A stretch of DNA of 25,497 nt. Origin: Lingula anatina. Its lineage: Eukaryota; Brachiopoda; Lingulata; Lingulida; Lingulidae. Below, in pieces: positions 19,416-25,497 of this stretch. Numbering within the stretch: the stretch's first letter is position 1; each line of letters begins with the position of its first letter. A program made the position numbers and the translations under genes. Under the pieces are notes generated by a model. The model made no database searches, was not told the DNA's origin, and worked only from the letters and a program-made list of their open reading frames with translations. The stretch spans positions 245,871 through 271,367 of the forward strand of contig NW_019775643.1 in the NCBI RefSeq assembly GCF_001039355.2, given 5' to 3'.

Positions 19416-19710
19416 TCATTCCTCTTCATGTTTTTTCTTGATGTTAGCTTGTTGCTGCAGCATGCGTATGCCACGTGTGGCCATGTCAAAATCATGAGTT
19501 CTCTTTGTAAAAGTTCCAAATTTCAAGACATTGTTTAAAATCTTGTCATTATTCATGTCATCGAAATAACATTCTCCAACTTCACATGGTCGAAGACGTT
19601 CTTGTTCACTCCTTAGAATGCTCCTACGAATGATATCTTGATCACCTTTAGTGTCTCGTTTAAATGAAATAATGTTAGCCCCAGGTAGATCAAAGTACAT
19701 AACAAAATAG
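19416..19710 (-). CDS. MRPS6: MRPS6 exon 3, C-terminal half and extension
   Basis: The exon is 295 nt, entering in phase 2 (AA|C, Asn). It encodes YFVMYFDLPGANIISFKRDT, the RRSILR helix and a basic tail, ending at TGA 19416-19418. Acceptor CTCTTTCCAG. Confidence 0.92.
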
Positions 19711-20035
19711 CTGGAAAGAGACAAAATGCTTGATACATACATATGCAAATATGTGAGAACAATGGCAATAGTGATAACTTTAAAAGATTGTTGGTGGCTT
19801 AGTTAAATTATAAAATAATAACAATAATAATAAATAAACACTATAAATTGTGAAACACTTATCATCTACTGTGCTTTGTTTATAGCTTTTGACTGATTAT
19901 AAATTTGGATAATCACAGTGGATAGGGACAACAAGTTATGAAATTAATTAGGCTGCTATGTCTCAGCTTGTTTATACTAGTAGCATTACTACTTAATGCT
20001 ATGAAAGGAAAGGGAACCCTTTCACATCTGTGATT

Positions 20036-20087
<52 letters not shown>

Positions 20088-21900
20088 CAGGATACAATTT
20101 TACATACTTTCCCTTTTGAACTGGTTCTCCTCTATATTTCATTGTGTATGGCAATGGTCTCTGTCCAAGATTTTCAAATCTTTTAATTAACCCTCCATTC
20201 TTGAACACAGCTTCAGCATATCTTTTGATACATTCAGCCATTTGGGTCTAGAATGGATGGGTACATAGAATCATGCAACATAACACTGAACCACATATAG
20301 TCAAGAGTATTTGCTTTTATGAAAATAATTTTCTGAAATAAAAACAAAATTGCAAATGATAGGCCAAATGTGTTTTATCACTTTCTTTCACGGCTTTTCC
20401 CAGGATTGGGGGTACAGGCAAAAATTCAGGGAGTACAAGCCATCATTATTAAAAAAAAATAAGCAGTCTTTGAAAATATCGGCCATCTGGTGATGCCGGT
20501 GGCCATCCAAACTACAACTGGACGGTTCGCTGGGAAAAGCCTTGCTTCTATTTCAACAGTATAACGATAAATATAGGCTTTGGTACTTTTGATTGTCATT
20601 GGGCAAATAAAATGTATCACATTAGGAAGCATAGGTGAAAGTTGGTGGTGGTAGTTGTTCCGTTTTGCAAACCTCCATAAAAACTGTTCCCCTGAGTATC
20701 AGATTTCAACCTGTTGTTACACTGCCTGTCATGTCTCAAGTACTGCACCAGGAACAACCTTATGTAAAATCACTATTGAGAACAGCTGGTACCCTGTCTG
20801 CCTAAATTGTGCAATACGCCACAATACAGCGCAATACACTTGAAATAACGAGTCCAGTCACAAGCAAACACAGAAAACGGTCATTCTCAACAAAATAAGG
20901 TGATATAAAAGCAAAAAAAATTGATTAGATTATTGATATCATTGATATAATATTACTAACACATCGGCGCTACTTTAAATATCGTCGGGTCGGCAGACAT
21001 GTTAGCTTGTGGCTCTTCTTGACAATATTACCGGCCAAGAAGAGCCACTAGCCAACATGGCGACTGACCCGATGATAAACAAAATGTGCCAATTTGTTAA
21101 GTTTTATCAAGGCTGTTTATTATTTAGTAATATATTTCGCTCTTATATCAGCCTATTTTGTTTGGAATGACTGTTTCCCGTGTTTATTGTGACTGGACTC
21201 ATTTTTTCAAGTGCATTGCACTGTGTTGCGCTGTATTGCGGCGTATTGCGCAATTTAGGCAGGCCCGCTGGTACCTCCTCTTGGGTACTGTTTTGACCAA
21301 AATTCTATCACTCTGCCTACTTCACAAACACAAAACTCTGCCTGGGAAAATCCTAAAATCAAAATTTTAATTGGGTGTTTATGCCTAGCTCCTCTTCTTT
21401 TCATATGCTTAATTTCAAATTTCTATGATATTACATGTACATGTATTTAGGATGCGAAAATCAAATGGGGCAGCTTTTGAATAACTATTAAAGTGGCGTC
21501 TTTAAAAAATGACAAACATGGTGTCACTTAAACTTGAATAATTTTTTTTCTGAATGAGATAGATTAAAATTTTTAACGGTTTATTCATACCCAGATATGT
21601 GGTTATCTGTGTATTAAATTTCAAGTCTAGCTCTAGCGGTGTGACTGAAATGCATTTGATGTACACTGTATTGCAGTGTATTGCGCATTTCAGTCACACC
21701 CTAGCTCTAGGGGAAATCGTGTGCACGCTAGTTACATGTACAATGTACTAGTACAGTAGTCTAGAGTAACTTGTAATAACCCTCCACCACCTCCAGGTGA
21801 CCATACATCAATCAGTTAACGTGTACGGGCCTTGACTTATGTGAATGTACGCTACCTTGGTCGCAGGGCGAATTATCATAGCAATCTCGTATTGAGGCAT
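19416..21900 (-). CDS. MRPS6: Mitochondrial small ribosomal subunit protein bS6m
   Basis: Exons 21856-21900, 20108-20247 and 19416-19710 join to 480 nt, 159 residues plus stop. The start is MPQYEIAMIIRPATK, the usual MPxYE strand of bS6; this 15-codon exon is easily missed. It is followed by NGGLIKRFENLGQRPLPY (RNA-binding loop pattern of bS6), YFVMYFDLPG and RRSILR. bS6 sits on the platform of the small subunit beside bS18. Compared with the human protein (about 125 residues) there is a basic C-terminal extension ending KKKHEEE. Introns are 1608 bp (20248-21855, holding a large palindrome) and 397 bp (19711-20107, holding a TA microsatellite). It is divergently paired with ATP5PO, ATG to ATG 336 bp. 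Confidence 0.93.
20040..20081. repeat. (TA)21 microsatellite
   Basis: An uninterrupted TA run in MRPS6 intron 2. The Tyr-Ile repeats it translates to are an artefact. Confidence 0.97.
20108..20247 (-). CDS. MRPS6: MRPS6 exon 2, core of the bS6 fold
   Basis: The 140-nt exon runs from TQMAECIKRYAEAVFKNGGL to PVQKG plus two bases. Acceptor ATTCTAG, donor AA|GTATGT. Confidence 0.92.
20788..21277. repeat. ~490-bp imperfect palindrome (foldback element) in MRPS6 intron 1
   Basis: Two arms of about 235-240 bp are inverted copies around a centre near 21030. The innermost 42 bp of each arm match at 35 positions and enclose a 14-nt loop. Outer blocks also match: TGCCTAAATT(G)xGCAATACGCC, ACTTGAAA-A-GAGTCCAGTC, and ACAAAATAxGxTGATATAA on one arm are seen inverted on the other. 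Both arms contain three or four 10-bp units of GTATTGCG type. There is no coding capacity. It resembles a foldback or large MITE-type element; transcription of MRPS6 would give a long hairpin in the intron. Confidence 0.8.
21638..21700. repeat. Second small palindrome related to the intronic foldback
   Basis: Perfect 16-bp arms (GGTGTGACTGAAATGC, 21638-21653, and its inverse, 21685-21700) flank a 31-nt loop. The loop holds CTGTATTGCAGTGTATTGCG, the same 10-bp unit as in the larger palindrome. CTAG-CTCTAG sequence flanks both arms. Confidence 0.75.
21856..21900 (-). CDS. MRPS6: MRPS6 exon 1 (15 codons)
   Basis: It encodes MPQYEIAMIIRPATK and ends AAG|GTAGCG, phase 0. The MPxYE start identifies it; the exon is too short to stand out as a frame. 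Confidence 0.9.
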
Positions 21901-22236
21901 TTTGAATTGACTAGCTGCACTTGCACTCCGACAAAACCTGAAACTACTGCATTACTTCTCACCAAGCGGAAACAAGTGTGTTTGCGTCAAAAATAAGCGT
22001 GGGCTATAAATAAGTGGAATAAAATAATCAAAAATCGTTTTGAAAATCATCAAATAACCAAAGCCATCAAATATGTAATGAACAATAGCTTTGGTACATT
22101 CAAATAAATTACATCAAGTGTAATGTGTGATGAGCAATGAGTAATGATTATTGTTTGTGAATAATTTAACATACTTTTCCATTCTTGTATATATCTTATT
22201 CTCCTTTTCATCCGGGCATTCGGTCGCCGGTGCAAG
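21901..22236. promoter_or_regulatory. Likely bidirectional promoter between MRPS6 and ATP5PO
   Basis: The 336 bp separates two divergent mitochondrial-protein genes. A TATAAATA sequence lies at 22005-22012 on the plus strand. CpG-rich sequence lies beside the ATP5PO start, where the CAAGATGGC context resembles a YY1-type site over a start codon. The true start sites are not visible. Confidence 0.6.
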
Positions 22237-22266
22237 ATGGCTTCTTTTAGGTTTGCTGCTGCTGCT
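22237..22266 (+). CDS. ATP5PO: ATP5PO exon 1 (presequence start)
   Basis: Ten codons, [10 protein letters not shown], then donor GCT|GTAAGT. The start context is CAAGATGG. A GCT run encodes the alanines. Confidence 0.88.
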
Positions 22267-25063
22267 GTAAGTGCGAAATATAAGTAATTTCTTGTTTAAG
22301 CGTTGTGATTTTACAGTTGAATGTGTCAGTTGCTATGGAAGTCCTTTAAATTTATAAAAACAACCGTTTTAGTTGTGACATTTTTATTTTTACAGTAGGT
22401 AGGGCTGGGTTAGTCTAGAACCAAATTTGAAGACTCGAGATAAAACTTAATTTACTTAGTGAAATTGATCACTGTGTACATGAAAACATTGTATGCATTT
22501 AGTCTTATCTGACAACTGTTCATTTACGCATGTTCGAGTAGTCAGTGGGCAACTTTTATTTCAAATTATCTGCCATGTGGCATTGGTTCATTTCTGTCCT
22601 GATTTTTACAATTTCATATACATTGCAATGTAAGGTGCGTATAATTTTTGCCCTCTTCGAGTTTTGGTTTGAAAGGTAGTCTTTGATCATTGAAGAATAA
22701 GAAAAATTAGAACATTGAGCCATGGAGTGTTTCAATCAGTAATGAGTGCTTATATAAAGCCGCTTAAAATGTACACCCTGTATATGTTTTTTTCTTGTTC
22801 TTAGTTAGTAGAGGCATGTCATTGTCAAAATTTCACAGTTGAACCACATAATTAAAGGTACATACGAACCGAGCATCGGTGGAGCGTGGATTCCCAGTAA
22901 CACATGTAAACCACTTCTACTAGATTCTTATATGACTCAAATAAATTCGACATGCCAAGGGATAAACTGAATAGCTCACTCGATCAGCCATAAAAGACCT
23001 TTAGACTGCTCCTTTCTTAAAATTTTTGGTTGTAAATTTAACCTACTTCCGTGACCTACTTTCCTGCCCCATTGACATACAGCTTAGAATGCCAGCAGAA
23101 AAATCTGTTCAAACATCATTTTCGGGTAAAATTAAACAATGCCTTTTGGTAATTCTCTTAGTTATACTACTTGAAACTATATGCTGGCATTTGGTTGGTT
23201 TTTGTGACAAAAAATTGACTTTGTTTGCATCTTTAAGCTAGCATTTACTTCATGAAACTTTTGTTCTAGGTACGGCAATTCAGCACATCGGCAGCCAGGA
23301 ATGGGGAGATTGTACAGGTAATTTTGTATCAGTTACCCCTTGCCTAAATAAGTGTTAATGCTGATGAATAATTAAACAAGTATAAATAGCCACTTTGACA
23401 CTTTTTAGCAAGCTGCACATTGAATATCAATTTATTTCTCTTAAGAGATTTTAACAAAAAACCAAACGTTTAGGAAAAAAACCCTGGACTAATTTTGAAT
23501 GCAGGAATGGGGTCGTTGACTATTGGTAAGTATGGGAAAATTGTCGTTTACTCCAGGAAAATCCAATCTTTGGCCAAAACGAAGAGTTATTATGACTTTA
23601 ACTTTGTAGCTGATATTCTTTTATTTTCATTTTATATATTTTTTAAAATGAGCATTTCTCCCTCTAGGCTCCAATTCAAGTGTTTGGTATAGAAGGACGT
23701 TATGCACATGCTTTGTACTCAGCTGCTGTGAAGCAGAAGAAGTTGGATGCAGTTGACAAGGACATGCAGACAGTTCAGGTAGGTAGACGTTATCCATCAG
23801 GTCTTATGAGTAAAAAAAATGGAAACCCTTTAGGATTATCTTTGTGATACTTATTATTATTATTATTATGTATGGATTTTTTCTATTTGTGTAGATCATA
23901 AGTGGCAATAAACTAAATTTTTGTCATATTTAATAATGTAATTATTTTTTAAATTAGTATATATAAATTTTTTTTACAGAAATTAATAAAGTCAGATACC
24001 AAATTTGCTGAGTTTTTGCATAGCCCTTTACTAAAGAGGTCTGCTAAAACGGGTAAGGGCATTTTTTTCTCTGCATTTCTTTTATTCATTTAAGAATAAA
24101 AAAATTAATACACTGCTCACATAAAAGAATTGTGCTCAATTTGTTTCTTCTACTAAATCTAAGGAACAAAAAGAACTGTGGTAAAAAAGTGATTTCTTGT
24201 TGAGCATTCCAGAAACGACCATGCGTAAAATATCATTTTATTGCTTGGAAAAAGTGAATGCAAGAGAAATTGTGTGCAGCTACAAGTCCAATCTTGACAG
24301 TGGTGTGGATTTGATAAAGCTCACAACATTACAAAAGAATGTTTTGTCCTTTATTTTAGAAACCAAGTCTACACTTTAGTCAAACTACCTTTACTATAAT
24401 AATTTTTTTCATTTTTAGAGTCATTAAGTGCCCTCCTAAAGAAACAGGGATTTACAGACATTTCTGTAAATTTCTTTGGTAAGTCATTAAATTTTTATTA
24501 TAAGATGAAAGGATTTATCGATGAATAATTGCCTAAGAATTTGTCCACCATCAAAGAATGAAAAATATATGCATATGTTTATAATTGCAAAGAATCTCAA
24601 CTTACCTTGGGGGGGGGTTAAATTTTTATTTTTTCTTGCATTTAATTAATAAGTCATTTTTGGGAAATAACTATGCTTTTTTTCCATTTTTTCAATGGAA
24701 AATATGGCTAGTGCTCAATTTGCACATACTGACAATGGATAAAGTACAATATGAATTTAAGATTGTTTCCTTCTAATACATGTGCTGTTTGGCGACCTAT
24801 AAGTGTCAGTTTTGTTTGTTAATAAAACTTTTTTAAGTGTTAAATTTACCCATTTTCAAACACGATTGCCAGAGAGTTTTTTTTTTTTTTCGATTAAATT
24901 TTCTCATACTATAATATTACTTATGCATATTTCTTGTCTTCATTATTTAGAGACACTAGGAGAAAATGGAAGGTTGGCAGAAACAACTGGAATAGTTGAA
25001 GCCTTTTTGAAAATCACAAGTGCAGAAAAGGGAGAAGTGATGTGCAAGGTCACAACAGCACAG
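22237..25063 (+). CDS. ATP5PO: ATP synthase peripheral stalk subunit OSCP (5' part, runs off window)
   Basis: Six exons (22237-22266, 23270-23317, 23668-23778, 23980-24052, 24419-24478, 24951-25063) encode the first 145 residues of a protein usually about 210 long; the last third lies right of the window. The start [20 protein letters not shown] is a typical cleavable mitochondrial presequence with an Arg before the likely cut. It is followed by [20 protein letters not shown] (the family's GRYAxALYSAA motif), [15 protein letters not shown] and [24 protein letters not shown] ties the peripheral stalk to the F1 head in the inner membrane. All junctions are GT-AG and in frame. It is head to head with MRPS6. 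Confidence 0.94.
22267..23269 (+). other. ATP5PO intron 1
   Basis: A 1003-bp GT-AG intron. A short plus-strand frame at 23026-23241 shows no recognisable domain. Nothing else seen. Confidence 0.7.
23270..23317 (+). CDS. ATP5PO: ATP5PO exon 2
   Basis: Sixteen codons, [16 protein letters not shown], phase 0-0, between TTGTTCTAG and CAG|GTAATT. It completes the presequence. Confidence 0.88.
23504..23606 (+). repeat. Dispersed repeat, copy 2 (ATP5PO intron 2)
   Basis: It aligns imperfectly with 15300-15413: GTCGTTGACTATTGG, AAAATTGTCGTTTAC, TTTGGCCAAAAC and GAAGAGTTATTATGACTTT blocks occur in the same order and strand. Confidence 0.5.
23668..23778 (+). CDS. ATP5PO: ATP5PO exon 3
   Basis: Thirty-seven codons, [20 protein letters not shown] then [17 protein letters not shown]. 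It carries the hallmark N-terminal helix of OSCP. Acceptor CCCTCTAG, donor CAG|GTAGGT. Confidence 0.94.
23980..24052 (+). CDS. ATP5PO: ATP5PO exon 4
   Basis: Twenty-four codons plus one base, [20 protein letters not shown] then SAKT. Acceptor TTTTTACAG, donor G|GTAAGG. Confidence 0.9.
24203..24289 (+). repeat. Intronic repeat copy A (ATP5PO intron 4)
   Basis: It shares with 25398-25488 the ordered blocks AGCATT, GAAA-GACCATGC, TGGAAAAAxxGAATGCAA and AGCTACAAG. Identity is about 70% by eye. Unrecognised element. Confidence 0.55.
24419..24478 (+). CDS. ATP5PO: ATP5PO exon 5
   Basis: Sixty nt, phase 1-1, encoding (E)[19 protein letters not shown]. Acceptor ATTTTTAG, donor G|GTAAGT. Confidence 0.9.
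24951..25063 (+). CDS. ATP5PO: ATP5PO exon 6
   Basis: It encodes (E)[20 protein letters not shown] then [17 protein letters not shown], phase 1 to phase 0. The GEV-C-VTTA block precedes the C-terminal domain, which is not in the window. Donor CAG|GTATGG. Confidence 0.92.
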
Positions 25064-25397
25064 GTATGGTATTGAATTATATCATTAAGGGCATAAGGAG
25101 AATGCTGGTTGTGAAGTACTTCATAGCCCAGATTTTGATTTTTAATTTAGTTATCTGTTTATACATAATGTCAGCTTTAGCTTAATATGTTCAAAGCACA
25201 GTATTGCCTTGTATATTGTACTATTTTTGAAACAAATTCCGTTATCAACCAACATAATCGTCTATCATGTATGTGATTTCAAATTTTAATGTTTTCTTTT
25301 ACAATATTTAAATCATAATGTTTGGGAATAAGAGAGCTTTTAACAAAATAGGTAACTTCCAATTGAAAATTTTGATAGTTATACAATTTGTGTAAGT

Positions 25398-25488
25398 AGC
25401 ATTTTTGAAATGACCATGCTCAAAGTTTTTTTTTTTTTTCTGCATGGAAAAAAGAAAATGCAACAGCAATTGTTAGCAGCTACAAGCC
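25398..25488 (+). repeat. Intronic repeat copy B (ATP5PO intron 6)
   Basis: Partner of 24203-24289 in the same orientation; here the middle contains a T14 run. It may continue past the window edge. Confidence 0.55.
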
Positions 25489-25497
25489 TATACCTAA

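Noticed and set aside
1-25497. CRISPR array, bacterial defence or operon-like system
   Set aside because: All firm genes are split by GT-AG introns and belong to animal families; no regularly spaced repeats of CRISPR type occur.

Overview
This is a eukaryotic, AT-rich, intron-rich stretch of an invertebrate animal genome. I favour a lophotrochozoan, probably a marine mollusc. The reasons are: short exons with GT-AG introns; an Amt-type ammonium transporter, a family vertebrates lack; a secreted EGF-repeat gene built from symmetrical phase 1-1 exons; and many microsatellites and small foldback elements. The species cannot be fixed from the sequence alone.

Layout. (1) About 390-5800, plus strand: the 3' part of a gene for a secreted or cell-surface protein with at least nine EGF-like domains, one per exon, then a six-cysteine PAN/Apple-like domain, a two-residue last exon and a poly(A) signal. 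Its 5' end is left of the window. (2) 6731-12719, minus strand: a complete twelve-exon Amt gene encoding 523 residues. Its last coding exon lies in a frame that a simple Met-to-stop scan misses. (3) 12720-19255: about 6.5 kb without a firm gene. It holds two decayed Tc1/mariner-type transposase fragments, a small inverted-repeat element, a CA microsatellite, a possible unrecognised two-exon gene and an RNA-like hairpin. (4) 19256-21900, minus strand: MRPS6 (mitochondrial ribosomal protein bS6m), three exons, with a roughly 490-bp palindrome in intron 1. (5) 22237 to the right edge, plus strand: the first six exons of ATP5PO (OSCP of mitochondrial ATP synthase), running off the window.

MRPS6 and ATP5PO start 336 bp apart, head to head, and both make mitochondrial oxidative-phosphorylation or translation components, so a shared bidirectional promoter is likely. 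From memory, the two genes are also neighbours in divergent orientation on human 21q22.11, so this may be an ancient linkage. The EGF and Amt genes converge and show no obvious functional link. I see no bacterial-type operon, CRISPR array, rRNA or tRNA gene. The most interesting unexplained items are the intronic palindrome family, the plus-strand hairpin at 18654-18719, the foldback element at 14751-14950, the cryptic exon pair at 17428-18077 and the two possible C-termini of the Amt protein.
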